Below, piece after piece: positions 19,292 through 26,816 of a DNA stretch of 64,000 nt; within the stretch, counting starts at the first letter, position 1; the number at the start of each line of letters is the position of its first letter. This DNA is from Methanothrix harundinacea 6Ac (GTDB lineage: Archaea; Halobacteriota; Methanosarcinia; Methanotrichales; Methanotrichaceae): the NCBI RefSeq assembly GCF_000235565.1, contig NC_017527.1, forward strand, positions 2,418,001-2,482,000. The letters run 5' to 3'. The notes under the pieces are model-generated. The model saw nothing but the letters and a program-made list of their open reading frames with translations, was not told where the DNA came from and did no database searches. The position numbers and the translations under genes were made by a program.

Positions 19292-19785
19292 CAGGCCGAG
19301 GCGATGGATTTCGCCAGCCTTGCCACCCGCTCGCCGAGCTTCCGGCAGGCGATCAGGGCCGAGGCGTCGGGGGCCCCCACGGCGACGGCGCCGTAATGGC
19401 CACCGGTCTCCAGGGGGTCGCCGACGATCACCATCCCGTGGATCAGCATCCCCTGGATCATCGACAGGAGCGTCGTCTCGTTTCCGCCGGTGGGGCTCCC
19501 CGAGGAGGTGAAGGCCGCGCCGATTTTATCCTCGAGGCGGCCCCGGACCCGGACCGACCCGTCGATGAAGCCCTTCATCTCGGCGGAGAGGGTCCCGAAG
19601 TAGGTGGGGGCCCCGAGGACGATCCCGTCGGCTCCGGTCAGGTCCTCCAAGGCCGCCTCTTCGACCTTCTTCATTACCACATCCGCCCCTCCTTCCTTCG
19701 CGCCCTCGGCGACCGCCGCCGCCATCCTGGCGGTGTTCCCGCTTCGAGAATGGTAGACTACCAATACCTTCGTCATCTCGTTCAC
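19291..19785 (-). CDS. Flavodoxin-family protein (WrbA-like NAD(P)H:quinone oxidoreductase type)
   Basis: 164 residues with an FMN-binding flavodoxin fold. The phosphate loop is SRSGNTARMA near the N-terminus, then GADGIVLGAPTYFGTLSAEMK, and FTSSGSPTGGNETTLLSMIQ, which resembles the WrbA segment. It is co-transcribed with the isomerase (TGATG overlap). Whether it acts as a flavodoxin electron carrier or a quinone reductase cannot be told. Methanogens use many such proteins. Confidence 0.88.
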   Translation of the reverse strand: MNEMTKVLVVYHSRSGNTARMAAAVAEGAKEGGADVVMKKVEEAALEDLTGADGIVLGAPTYFGTLSAEMKGFIDGSVRVRGRLEDKIGAAFTSSGSPTGGNETTLLSMIQGMLIHGMVIVGDPLETGGHYGAVAVGAPDASALIACRKLGERVARLAKSIASA

Positions 19786-19863
19786 CTCAAGATCCTGCTA
19801 AGACCATCCTGGTCAGATCATCCTTCTATGAACTTCGCGGAATGTATCCGCCGTCTTCACTAT

Positions 19864-19897
19864 TAATCTTCCTCTAATCTTCCTCTAATCTTCCTCT
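19864..19897. repeat. Short tandem repeat of 11 bp
   Basis: The unit TAATCTTCCTC is repeated three times in a row with a degenerate start of a fourth, in the spacer between two minus-strand genes (flavodoxin and cyclophilin-like). No gene lies here. Confidence 0.7.
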
Positions 19898-19939
19898 GAT
19901 CATGAGAACGCGCCGCAGCGGCGAGGGCGAGGCTCCGGC

Positions 19940-20299
19940 TCAACCCTCCCCCTTCCGCAAGATGATCCTGTCCCCCTCCTCGACCCTGGGGAATACGTCG
20001 ATGCCGGAGACGATCCTCCCGATGGTGTTGACCGCCGAGTAGGGCTGGGTCCTCCCGAAGAAGATGCAGAAGGCCGAGCCCGGGGTCCAGAAGGAGACGT
20101 CCCCCGCCTCCGACGAGGGGGACGGGTTCTCGTCGGCAAGGCTGAAAGGAAGAGAGAAGTAGACCTCTTCCCCCCAGAGCTGGGCCCTCGCCTCCTGGGG
20201 GAGCCGCTCCATGATCTCCGCAGCGGTCCGGGGGTTACGGCCGTCGATCTCCGCTCGGGCGGAGCCCTTCCCATCCACAATGATCTCGATGAAGTTCAT
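19940..20299 (-). CDS. Cyclophilin-like protein (TM1367/DUF369-type)
   Basis: 119 residues. The pattern is that of the archaeal/bacterial cyclophilin-like beta-barrel family: an N-terminal strand, NPRTAAEIMERLPQEARAQLWGEEVYF, and the C-terminal GRIVSGIDVFPRVEEGDRIILRKG. These proteins share the cyclophilin fold, but prolyl isomerase activity is not established for most. It is a single gene. The ATG is preceded by a weak GAGGTGC-like site. Confidence 0.75.
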   Translation of the reverse strand: MNFIEIIVDGKGSARAEIDGRNPRTAAEIMERLPQEARAQLWGEEVYFSLPFSLADENPSPSSEAGDVSFWTPGSAFCIFFGRTQPYSAVNTIGRIVSGIDVFPRVEEGDRIILRKGEG

Positions 20300-20456
20300 G
20301 ATATAGCACCTCTTCTCGCGCTTCTCTTGGGATAATCGTCTTCAAATCAACTTAACATTGGCGGCAGCTCATGTGAGATGTTCGCTGACAAAATAATTTT
20401 AAGGTTGCAGATCCCACAGGCATTGAGATCATCTCGTTTATCCCGGTGGTGAGATC

Positions 20457-20894
20457 ATGACCTCAGATAATCCGACCCTAGACCGGTTCAATGAACAGCT
20501 CAAATGGTACGAAGACCATAGCAGACAGAGCCAGATATGCTTCAGGGGGCTCAAAGTGATCGAGATCGTCGCCGCCGCCCTCATACCCTTCGCCGCGGGA
20601 TTGATGCCAGATCCACTCCTCATCGGCGGATTGGGGGTGATAATTGTCGTCCTAGAGTCGGTGCAGGGGCTCTTCCAGTTCCAGCAGAACTGGACGAACT
20701 ATCGCTCCACCGCAGAGGGGCTCAAGCGAGAGAAGTACCTCTGGCTTGCCAAGGCCGGGCCGTACAAAGATCCCGAAAATCCAAACCCCGATTCCCTCTT
20801 CGCCGAGAGGGTAGAGGCCCTGATCTCCACGGAGCACTCAAAATGGATCAGGTATCAGGAGCAGGCGGGGAAGGGGAAAGAGCAGAAGAGTTGA
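20457..20894 (+). CDS. DUF4231 (SLATT-like) two-helix membrane protein
   Basis: 145 residues: an N-terminal amphipathic segment (LDRFNEQLKWYEDHSRQSQI), two transmembrane helices (around residues 33-52 and 56-75), and a C-terminal helix with NWTNYRSTAEGLKREKYLW, the signature of DUF4231. In bacteria such SLATT-type proteins are proposed pore-forming effectors of nucleotide-signalling defence systems. Here no nucleotidyltransferase or nuclease is adjacent, so it stands alone and a defence role is only a possibility. A TATA-like element (AATAATTTTAAGG) lies near 20391-20403. Confidence 0.8.
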   Translation: MTSDNPTLDRFNEQLKWYEDHSRQSQICFRGLKVIEIVAAALIPFAAGLMPDPLLIGGLGVIIVVLESVQGLFQFQQNWTNYRSTAEGLKREKYLWLAKAGPYKDPENPNPDSLFAERVEALISTEHSKWIRYQEQAGKGKEQKS

Positions 20895-20951
20895 CCGGAA
20901 GAATACATGTCCGACCGAAGAGGGAGGCTCAGACCCTATAGATCATCATAC

Positions 20952-21119
20952 TCACGCAGCCTGGAGAAGAGCTACGAAAGGAGGTGAGGCGTTTTGAATC
21001 CTGACCTTGCCCTTTCTCACTCCAACGACCTCGATGACCGTCATGCTACGCCACCACTTACGACCATCCTCCCTTTCCTCAGAATAGCATGATCCAGAGA
21101 GAAAAGTAACTCTTCCCAA
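20952..21119 (-). CDS. Possible small hypothetical protein (55 residues)
   Basis: An open frame from TTG 21119 to TGA 20952 encodes a 55-residue basic peptide including RKWWRSMTVIEVVGVRKGKV. A shorter form from ATG 21044 has 30 residues. I do not recognise a family. It is divergent from the DUF433 gene, so it might be a remnant of a partner in a toxin-antitoxin-like pair. Codon use is not decisive. Otherwise the 285-base gap 20895-21179 holds only the DUF433 promoter. Confidence 0.2.
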   Translation of the reverse strand: MGRVTFLSGSCYSEEREDGRKWWRSMTVIEVVGVRKGKVRIQNASPPFVALLQAA

Positions 21120-21128
21120 ATAGTCGAA

Positions 21129-21146
21129 ACCATTTATTTAGATAAG
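21129..21146 (+). promoter_or_regulatory. TATA box for the DUF433 gene
   Basis: ACCATTTATTTAGATAAG lies 34-51 bases upstream of the DUF433 ATG and has the A/T core expected of an archaeal TATA box. Confidence 0.4.
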
Positions 21147-21179
21147 ATGAAGATCCAATAGCTTGGTCGGTGATAAGAG

Positions 21180-21386
21180 ATGATCTGGCAAGATCGCATC
21201 GTGATCGATCCTGCAATCCTCGCAGGCAAGCCCGTGATCAAAGGCACGCGCCTGGCCGTCGAATTCATAATCGACCTTCTCGCCCAGGGATGGTCTGAAC
21301 TGGAGATCCTGCGAAACTATCCTGGCCTCGCCTCTGAAGACCTCCAGGCCTGTCTCAACCTACAATCCCAAATCCGATGGAATTAG
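21180..21386 (+). CDS. DUF433 (VapB-like antitoxin) protein, orphan
   Basis: 68 residues. RIVIDPAILAGKPVIKGTRLA, then a helix and LEILRNYPGLASEDLQACL, are diagnostic of DUF433, a winged-helix domain usually paired with a PIN-like (DUF5615) toxin. The expected ending after ACL (a Tyr-Ala-Ala-type helix) is replaced by NLQSQIRWN, which may be a divergent or frameshifted C-terminus. No toxin gene follows: the next gene, argB, is on the other strand. It is probably a relic of a toxin-antitoxin pair. Confidence 0.75.
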   Translation: MIWQDRIVIDPAILAGKPVIKGTRLAVEFIIDLLAQGWSELEILRNYPGLASEDLQACLNLQSQIRWN

Positions 21387-21437
21387 CTGCTGATAGGTTT
21401 GGACGGTAAGGAAGAAAATAGTCCCGACCGAGAGGGC

Positions 21438-22316
21438 TCATCCCCTCTCGATCATCGTCCCGACGCCGGTGTCTGTGAAGAGCTCCAGAAGGAGGGCGTG
21501 AGGCCTTCTGCCGTCGACGATGTGGGCGGACTGGACCCCGCCCTCCACGGCCCGGACACAGGCCTCCACCTTGGGGATCATCCCTCCGGTGATCACCTTC
21601 TCGTCGACCATCCTCCTGAAGTCGGATATGCGAAAACTTGAGATGACGGTGTTGGGGTCCTCGGGCCGCAGCTTCACCCCCTCGACGTCGGTGACGGAGA
21701 TGAGCTTTTTTGCGCCCAGGGCTATCGCGATCACCCCGGCGGCGGTGTCGGCGTTGACGTTGAGGTTGTTTCCCTCGCCGTCGACGGCTATGGGGGAAAT
21801 CACCGGGATGTACCCCTTCCCGGCGGTGATCATGATGATCTCGGGGTTGACCCTCACGACCTCCCCGACCCAGCCGAGGTCTATGGGCGCCTCCTCCCCG
21901 GCGACGACGATCGGCGCCTTCTTCCGCGCCACGATCAGCTGGCCGTCTTTGCCGGAGAGGCCGATCCCTTTTCCGCCGTGCTTTCCGATGAGGGAGACGA
22001 GGCTGGAGTTGATGTTCCCCAGGAGGACCATCCTCGCGATCTCCAGGGTCTCCTCGTCGGTGACCCGCAGGCCCCCGACGAAGACGGACTTCTTCCCGAA
22101 CCGGGCCATCTTCTCGGAGATCTCGGGGCCGCCGCCGTGGACGACGACGGGATGGATCCCGACGTACCGGAGGAGGACGAGGTCCTGGACGAAGGTGTCC
22201 AGCACCTCCCTATCGGACATGATCGACCCGCCTATCTTGATCACCATGATCGAGTCGTAGAACTCCCGCAGGTAGGGGAGAGCCTCGATGAGCACCTGTT
22301 CCCTTTTGACCGACAT
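21438..22316 (-). CDS. argB: Acetylglutamate kinase
   Basis: This enzyme phosphorylates N-acetylglutamate, the second step of arginine synthesis. It has 292 residues, normal length. IMVIKIGGSIMSD, VVVHGGGPEISEKM, the N-acetylglutamate-binding region LNVNADTAAGVIA and GGMIPKVEACVRAVEGGV are the expected active-site motifs. It lies 40 bases downstream of pycB on the same strand and is probably co-transcribed with it. argF, a later enzyme of the pathway, lies near 55.3 kb. Confidence 0.97.
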   Translation of the reverse strand: MSVKREQVLIEALPYLREFYDSIMVIKIGGSIMSDREVLDTFVQDLVLLRYVGIHPVVVHGGGPEISEKMARFGKKSVFVGGLRVTDEETLEIARMVLLGNINSSLVSLIGKHGGKGIGLSGKDGQLIVARKKAPIVVAGEEAPIDLGWVGEVVRVNPEIIMITAGKGYIPVISPIAVDGEGNNLNVNADTAAGVIAIALGAKKLISVTDVEGVKLRPEDPNTVISSFRISDFRRMVDEKVITGGMIPKVEACVRAVEGGVQSAHIVDGRRPHALLLELFTDTGVGTMIERG

Positions 22317-22356
22317 CCGCTGATCCTTCCTTTTAATCCGAACCTGGCCGAGGATC

Positions 22357-24063
22357 TCAGTCGATGGACATCAATATGTCGCCCGGCGCGACGGTGGCGC
22401 CCACCTCGGCGTAGATCTCCGCCACGACGCCGTCCTTGTTGGCGGAGACTTTGTTCTCCATCTTCATCGCTTCGAGGACGGCTACGGCGTCCCCCTTGGA
22501 GACCTTGTCGCCCTTCTTGATCAGGTAGCGGATTATGACCCCCTGCATCGGGACCGTCACCCCGTCCTTGGGCGCCTTCGGCTCCACCGCCTCGATGGAG
22601 ATCCCCGCCGGAGCGACCTTGACGAGGTAGGACTCCCCGTCCACCTCGACGTTGAAGGCCGCGGGCTTTCCACCGATGGCCCCTGTCTGGAGATCTGCAG
22701 GGAGAGCCTTCTTGAGGACCTCCTCTTTCGCCTCCCCCTTGAGGAACTTCTCCGCCACCTGGGGATACAGGGCGTAGGTGAGGACGTCCTCCTCCCTCCT
22801 GACGAGCCCCTTCCCTTCCGCCTCGGCCTTCATCTTCTCGTACTCGGGTGGTATCAGGTCCGCGGGGCGGACGGTGATCGGCTCCTCGTCCTCCAGGATC
22901 TCGGCCCTGATCTTGGGGTTGATCTCCCCCGGGGACCGGCCGTAGAGCCCCTTGACGTAGTCCTTCACCTCCTTGGGGACGGCCTTGTACCTCTCGCCGG
23001 TGAGGACGTTGAGGACCGCCTGGCTTCCGACGATCTGGCTGGTGGGGGTGACGAGGGGCGGGTAGCCGAGATCCTCCCTAACCCTGGGGAACTCGGCGAG
23101 GACCTCGTCGTACTTGTCGAGGGCCTTCTGCTCGACGAGCTGGGAGACGAGGTTTGAGAGCATCCCGCCCGGGACCTGGTAGACGAGGACGTTGCTGTCG
23201 ACCCGGGCGGCTATGGGGTTGAAGAGGGGGGCGTAGACCTCCATCAGCTTCTCGAAGTACCTCTTGATCTCGGTGAGGAGCTTCAGGTCGAGGCCGGTCT
23301 CGTAGGGGGTCCCCTCCAGGGCCGCGACGATCGACTCTGTTGGCGGGTGAGAGGTTCCCCAGCCGAGGGGGGATATGGCGGTGTCGAGGATGTCCACCCC
23401 CGCCTCGCAGCCGAAGAGGAAGCTCATGGGAGCCATCCCGCTGGTGCAGTGGGAGTGGAGATCGACGGGGATGGAGGTCTCCTCTTTCATCGACGCCACG
23501 AGATCGTAGGCGTCGTGGGGGAGGATGAGGCCGGCCATGTCCTTGATGCAGAGGGAGTCGCAGCCGAGGTCGGCGAGCTCCACCGCCATCTTGGTGAACT
23601 GCTCTATCGAATGGACGGGGCTTGTGGTGTAGCAGACGCAGCCCTGGACGTGGGCGTCCATATCTTTGGCGGCCTTGATGGCGACGGTCATATTTCGGAT
23701 GTCGTTGACGGCGTCGAAGATCCTGAATACGTCGACCCCGTTCTTCGCCGCCCTCTCGACGAACTTGACGACGATGTCGTCGGCGTAGTGGCGGTAGCCG
23801 ACCAGGTTCTGGCCCCGAAGGAGCATCTGGAGGGGGGTGTTGGGCATGGCGAGCTTCAGGGCCCGGAGCCTCTCCCAGGGGTCTTCGTTCAGGTATCTGA
23901 TACATGAGTCGAAGGTGGCGCCACCCCAGACCTCCATGGAGAAGAAGCCCACCTCGTCGAGCTTCTCTGCTATCGGGAGCATGTCCCGTGTTCTCATCCT
24001 GGTGGCAAGAAGTGACTGATGAGCATCTCTGAAGACCGTTTCTGTTATCCTTACTTTACCCAT
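22357..24063 (-). CDS. pycB: Pyruvate carboxylase subunit B (carboxyltransferase and biotin carrier)
   Basis: This is the carboxyltransferase half of the two-subunit archaeal pyruvate carboxylase, which makes oxaloacetate for biosynthesis. The DRE-TIM metallolyase N-terminus (ITETVFRDAHQSLLATRMRT), the conserved carboxylase domain, and the C-terminal biotinyl domain with VLEAMKMENKV (biotinylated Lys) are visible. The start could also be ATG 24075 (adding MVDL); ATG 24063 matches the usual family N-terminus. The reading is nearly identical to Na+-pumping oxaloacetate decarboxylase alpha, but a methanogen without the membrane subunits in view favours pyruvate carboxylase. Subunit A is not in the window. 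Confidence 0.93.
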   Translation of the reverse strand: MGKVRITETVFRDAHQSLLATRMRTRDMLPIAEKLDEVGFFSMEVWGGATFDSCIRYLNEDPWERLRALKLAMPNTPLQMLLRGQNLVGYRHYADDIVVKFVERAAKNGVDVFRIFDAVNDIRNMTVAIKAAKDMDAHVQGCVCYTTSPVHSIEQFTKMAVELADLGCDSLCIKDMAGLILPHDAYDLVASMKEETSIPVDLHSHCTSGMAPMSFLFGCEAGVDILDTAISPLGWGTSHPPTESIVAALEGTPYETGLDLKLLTEIKRYFEKLMEVYAPLFNPIAARVDSNVLVYQVPGGMLSNLVSQLVEQKALDKYDEVLAEFPRVREDLGYPPLVTPTSQIVGSQAVLNVLTGERYKAVPKEVKDYVKGLYGRSPGEINPKIRAEILEDEEPITVRPADLIPPEYEKMKAEAEGKGLVRREEDVLTYALYPQVAEKFLKGEAKEEVLKKALPADLQTGAIGGKPAAFNVEVDGESYLVKVAPAGISIEAVEPKAPKDGVTVPMQGVIIRYLIKKGDKVSKGDAVAVLEAMKMENKVSANKDGVVAEIYAEVGATVAPGDILMSID

Positions 24064-24084
24064 GAGATCAACCATCCATCTAAT

Positions 24085-24357
24085 TCAGATCATCTTGTGT
24101 TTTTCTAGCTCTCTCAAAACGTGATGCCCCTGGTCGGTGAGCATGTACTTCTTCCATGTGTGCTTCTCGGGGGTTATGCACTCCACCAGTTTCTGCTCTT
24201 CGCACTCCTTTATCGCCCTGCTTATATTCTGGATCGATCGATCAGTACTTCGAGCCACTTCCGATGCCTTAACCACCCTGGAATTCCGGATCGACCTCAT
24301 CAAGAGGAGGCGCCGATCCGCACTGAGAACCCATCGGACTATCTCGTCAACGTTCAT
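24085..24357 (-). CDS. Winged-helix transcriptional regulator
   Basis: 90 residues. An ArsR/MarR-like fold is visible: RRLLLMRSIRNSRVVKASEVA, then the recognition-helix region STDRSIQNISRAIKECEEQKLVECITP and a beta wing (KYMLTDQGHHVLREL). It ends only a few bases before pycB, so it is probably the first gene of a regulator-pycB-argB operon and may control it. The ligand is unknown. Confidence 0.82.
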   Translation of the reverse strand: MNVDEIVRWVLSADRRLLLMRSIRNSRVVKASEVARSTDRSIQNISRAIKECEEQKLVECITPEKHTWKKYMLTDQGHHVLRELEKHKMI

Positions 24358-24400
24358 AAGGATTACCAGCCTGGACCACTTCTCCGGGGAGAGATTATTA

Positions 24401-24416
24401 GAAGTTATTTAAACTT
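24401..24416 (-). promoter_or_regulatory. TATA box for the regulator-pycB-argB operon
   Basis: AAGTTTAAATAACTTC on the minus strand lies 44-59 bases upstream of the regulator ATG. It is itself an imperfect dyad (AAGTT...AACTT), so it could also be an operator for the regulator that follows; that is inference. Confidence 0.5.
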
Positions 24417-24669
24417 GGTGGGGGGGGAGCGGGCTTTGGGACCTGGACCCCCGAGCCTCGGCGATTATTTTGAAGGCCCGGGGGCGGGGGGCTGAGGGGG
24501 GCGAACTCTCAATTGGTTATGAAGCTTAGCAGAATTGTTATGCGAAGTTCTATCCCCGGGGCGGGGATCTGCGCCGCAAAATATTAGCTTGAGAGGGGGC
24601 GGAGATCCGCCCCTGAAGGAGAGAATCTCGAAGCATCTTCCGGGGCGGGGGTCGCCGGGGAAGGGCGTA
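24417..24669. other. GC-rich spacer without a gene
   Basis: The 377-base gap between the winged-helix gene and the first DUF1699 gene holds runs of G, a near-perfect hairpin GGGCGGA-GA-TCCGCCC at about 24597-24612, and two copies of a short element (AATTGGTTATGAAG and AATTGTTATGCGAAG) near 24511-24556. No open frame with coding character is seen. Confidence 0.4.
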
Positions 24670-24704
24670 GACAGTAGTGTACTCCACAAGTGTCTATTAG
24701 TATT
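24670..24704 (+). promoter_or_regulatory. Promoter element of DUF1699 copy 1
   Basis: The block starting GACAGTAGTGTACTCCACAA and ending CTATTAGTATT aligns base for base with the promoter block of copy 4 at 26745-26779 (GACGTTAGTATAC...CTATTAATACT). The TATA-like CTATTAGTA lies about 35-40 bases before the ATG. Sharing beyond the TATA core suggests a common regulator. Confidence 0.55.
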
Positions 24705-24734
24705 TTGTTTTCATCTCGCCAACCGTGATGGTTC

Positions 24735-25142
24735 ATGCGAGTTAGAGTTGTTAGCTCAAAAAATGAGATACCAAACCTGAACCCGAACGAGAGGATAGTC
24801 CATCTGGCCTTCAGGGCATCCAACGTCGACTTTCTCAACCTGATGAAGATATGCCCCCGCCTCCGGGCGATCCAGGTCCCCCCCTCCTACCACAAGACGA
24901 TGTCGAAGGCGATCAAGCTCTTCCTGGAGATGCAGGGGATCGACCTTCTGGAGGGGGACGTCTGGGGCCACCGAAAGGACATCGACGAGTACTTCCTGAT
25001 CGAGGAGGAGACGATCGGGGAGATCGAGGCGATGATCTCGGGGGGCGCGACCGTCGAGGAGGCGGCCGAGGAGATCACGAAGAGGACGAGGCTCGCCCCC
25101 GACCTGATCAAGTACATCGCCAAATCCAAGGTGACGGTCTGA
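24735..25142 (+). CDS. DUF1699 family protein, copy 1
   Basis: 135 residues, first of four tandem paralogs. I recognise the family as DUF1699, known to me only from methanogens and without known function. Shared landmarks are the N-terminal RVVSSKNEI, NPNERIVHLAFRASNVDFL, PPSYHKTMSKAIKLFLEMQG, LLEGDVWGHRKDIDEYF and a C-terminal helical region ending IKYIAKSKV. It has no signal peptide or membrane segment, so it is cytosolic. The His/Asp/Glu-rich GHRKDIDEY core is a candidate functional site. It has its own promoter. Copies 1 and 2 share the C-terminal pattern EEITKRTRLAPDL, while copies 3 and 4 have IQRKT there. Confidence 0.88.
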   Translation: MRVRVVSSKNEIPNLNPNERIVHLAFRASNVDFLNLMKICPRLRAIQVPPSYHKTMSKAIKLFLEMQGIDLLEGDVWGHRKDIDEYFLIEEETIGEIEAMISGGATVEEAAEEITKRTRLAPDLIKYIAKSKVTV

Positions 25143-25306
25143 GCTGGACGGGCCCCTCCCCCATCACCTCCGGTTTTTCGGTACCCTGGGGAGGGGGATC
25201 TCGATCCACCTCTGCCCCCACCTCGGTCCCATATTTGAATCGCGGCCCTTGCCGCGGATCCGAGGGCGCCCCTTCCGCCGGAGGGTCCATCGGAGGCCGC
25301 CGGGGC

Positions 25307-25328
25307 TATACCAGCGTCTATTAATAAG
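25307..25328 (+). promoter_or_regulatory. Promoter of DUF1699 copy 2
   Basis: TATACCAGCGTCTATTAATAAG lies about 40-58 bases before the ATG of copy 2. The CTATTAATA core matches the other copies, but the upstream TCTGGACGTTA box of copies 3 and 4 is absent, so this copy may escape the shared control. Confidence 0.45.
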
Positions 25329-25364
25329 GGGCTTACATCGGGGCAAATGTTGAGGTGAAAGGTC

Positions 25365-25772
25365 ATGAAACTGAGAGTTGTTAGCTCAAAGAAGGAGATA
25401 CCAGAGCTGAACCCGAACGAGAGGATCGTCCATCTCGCCTTCCGGGCTTCGAACGTCGACTTCCTCACCCTGATGAAGAGGTGCCCCCGCCTCCGGGCGA
25501 TCCAGGTCCCGCCCTCCTACCGGAGGACGATCTCCCAGGCGATCCAGGTCTTCCTCGATATGCAGGGGATCAGCCTCCTGGAGGGGGACGTCTGGGGTCA
25601 CCGAAAGGACATCGACGAGTACTACGTCGTCAGCGAGGAGACGATCGGGGAGATCGAGGCGATGATCTCGCGGGGGGCGACCGCCGAGGAGGCGGCCGAG
25701 GAGATCACGAAGAGGACGAGGCTCGCCCCCGACCTGATCAGGTACATCGCCAGGTCGAAGATCTCCGCCTGA
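25365..25772 (+). CDS. DUF1699 family protein, copy 2
   Basis: 135 residues, closest to copy 1. It keeps LNPNERIVHLAFRASNVDFL, PPSYRRTISQAIQVFLDMQG and EGDVWGHRKDIDEYYVVSEE, and ends RYIARSKISA. The ATG has a strong GAGGTGAAAGG site upstream. The 220 bases before it are GC-rich spacer with no gene. Cytosolic; function unknown. Synonymous and conservative differences from copy 1 show that the duplication is not recent. Confidence 0.88.
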   Translation: MKLRVVSSKKEIPELNPNERIVHLAFRASNVDFLTLMKRCPRLRAIQVPPSYRRTISQAIQVFLDMQGISLLEGDVWGHRKDIDEYYVVSEETIGEIEAMISRGATAEEAAEEITKRTRLAPDLIRYIARSKISA

Positions 25773-25965
25773 AACCCGGAAGGGGCATCCAAAGGGCGAG
25801 CCCCATGCCTCCCCCCGCCCGGACCGCCCGAGGGGGTCCGGGGCGACGGTCCTATTTTGGTCGGGGAAGGCCGGGCCGGATGTATCCCATTTTTCTAGAT
25901 AGTATGACAGATGTTATCACGGATCACATGCCTTACAGCTACCCTTCTGACGACCCGGGAACAGA

Positions 25966-26014
25966 TCTGGACGTTACTATACATCGCAAGTAGCTATAAG
26001 TACTTAGATCACAT
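25966..26014 (+). promoter_or_regulatory. Promoter and putative operator of DUF1699 copy 3
   Basis: This 49-base block begins TCTGGACGTTACTATACA and ends with a TATA-like GCTATAAGTACTTAG and TCACAT. The same layout is found before copy 4 at 26741-26790: the first 11 bases (TCTGGACGTTA) are identical and most of the rest is conserved, although the flanking spacers have no obvious similarity. This points to a regulator site just upstream of the TATA box. Confidence 0.6.
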
Positions 26015-26040
26015 CCATGCAATTGTAAAGGTGAAAGACC

Positions 26041-26448
26041 ATGAAGATAAGAGTAGTCAGCTCAAAAGACGAGATAACGAAGCTCGGTCCGAACGAGAGG
26101 AACGTCCACCTGGCCTTCAGGCCCTCCAATGTAGACTTCCTCGAACTGATCAGGGTCTGCCCCCGCCTCCGGACGATCCAGGTCCCGCCCTCCTACCACA
26201 AGACCCTCTCCAGGGCGATAAGGCTCTTTCTGGAGATGCAGGGGATCACCCTCCTGGAGGGGGACGTCTGGGGCCACCGAAAGGACATCGACGAGTACTA
26301 CATCGTCGACGAGGAGCCGATCGAGGAGATCGGGAGCCTGATCCGGGAGGGGGAGAGCCTCGAGGAGGCGGCCGCCGCCATCCAGAGGAAGACGAAGCTC
26401 TCCGCCGACCTGATCAAGTACATCGCCAGGTCCAAGATCACCGCCTGA
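26041..26448 (+). CDS. DUF1699 family protein, copy 3
   Basis: 135 residues. Landmarks are KIRVVSSKDEITKLGPNERN, VHLAFRPSNVDFL, PPSYHKTLSRAIRLFLEMQG and EGDVWGHRKDIDEYYIVDEE. The C-terminal region has EEAAAAIQRKTKLSADLIKY, grouping it with copy 4. It differs from its sisters at GPNERN where they have NPNERI. The ATG is preceded by AAAGGTGAAAG. Cytosolic; function unknown. Confidence 0.88.
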   Translation: MKIRVVSSKDEITKLGPNERNVHLAFRPSNVDFLELIRVCPRLRTIQVPPSYHKTLSRAIRLFLEMQGITLLEGDVWGHRKDIDEYYIVDEEPIEEIGSLIREGESLEEAAAAIQRKTKLSADLIKYIARSKITA

Positions 26449-26740
26449 AACCTCAGGCGGCCCCTGGACCCTTCCCGCGGCAGCTCTGCCCTTCCAAGAC
26501 CGATCCCTCTTCTCCAACTGCCGCATCTCCACCCGCCCCTTCTCCTTCTCCTCCTTATCTCTGACCTCCGACGCCGGGGGGGGCGGCCGAAGGAGAAAAG
26601 GCTTTGAAAGTCCTCGGAGCGACCGGATCCTTTAATCCCACAAGATCGGAACCCAGGCCGGGATCTCTTCGGGTCGGAAAGGTATGATCCGTCCACCCGG
26701 AGGGGATGCCTGGAGCCCCATATCGGCTACATAAGTTCCA
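26449..26740. other. Spacer without a gene between DUF1699 copies 3 and 4
   Basis: About 290 bases, GC-rich with C/T-rich stretches in its first half. I see no coding frame with family resemblance and no fragment of a fifth DUF1699 copy. The last part leads into the copy 4 promoter. Confidence 0.4.
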
Positions 26741-26790
26741 TCTGGACGTTAGTATACAACACAATTAGCTATTAATACTAAGATTCACAT
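26741..26790 (+). promoter_or_regulatory. Promoter and putative operator of DUF1699 copy 4
   Basis: TCTGGACGTTAGTATACAAC is followed by the TATA-like AGCTATTAATAC and TCACAT, matching the copy 3 block. TTAGTAT occurs at 26749-26755 and again at 26792-26798, with its complement ATACTAA at 26775-26781, giving a dyad across the TATA box. Confidence 0.6.
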
Positions 26791-26799
26791 CTTAGTATT
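26774..26799 (+). promoter_or_regulatory. Perfect inverted repeat at the DUF1699 copy 4 start site
   Basis: AATACTAAGA, six bases TTCACA, then TCTTAGTATT: ten-base arms with no mismatch. It begins inside the TATA region and ends 17 bases before the ATG, so it could be an operator covering the transcription start or a hairpin in the leader. Copies 1-3 do not carry a perfect version. Confidence 0.6.
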
Positions 26800-26816
26800 T
26801 GTTGAGGTGAATTGTG

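Noticed and set aside
22357-24063. Reading pycB as Na+-pumping oxaloacetate decarboxylase alpha
   Set aside because: The domains are the same, but no beta or gamma membrane subunits are nearby and methanogens use the two-subunit pyruvate carboxylase.
24085-24357. The winged-helix gene as the regulator of the DUF1699 array
   Set aside because: It is transcribed away from the array and looks like the first gene of the pycB operon. There is no sequence evidence for control of DUF1699.
26741-26799. The copy 4 dyad as a known NikR site
   Set aside because: I cannot match it to a NikR consensus with confidence, so the link to nickel is left as a question.
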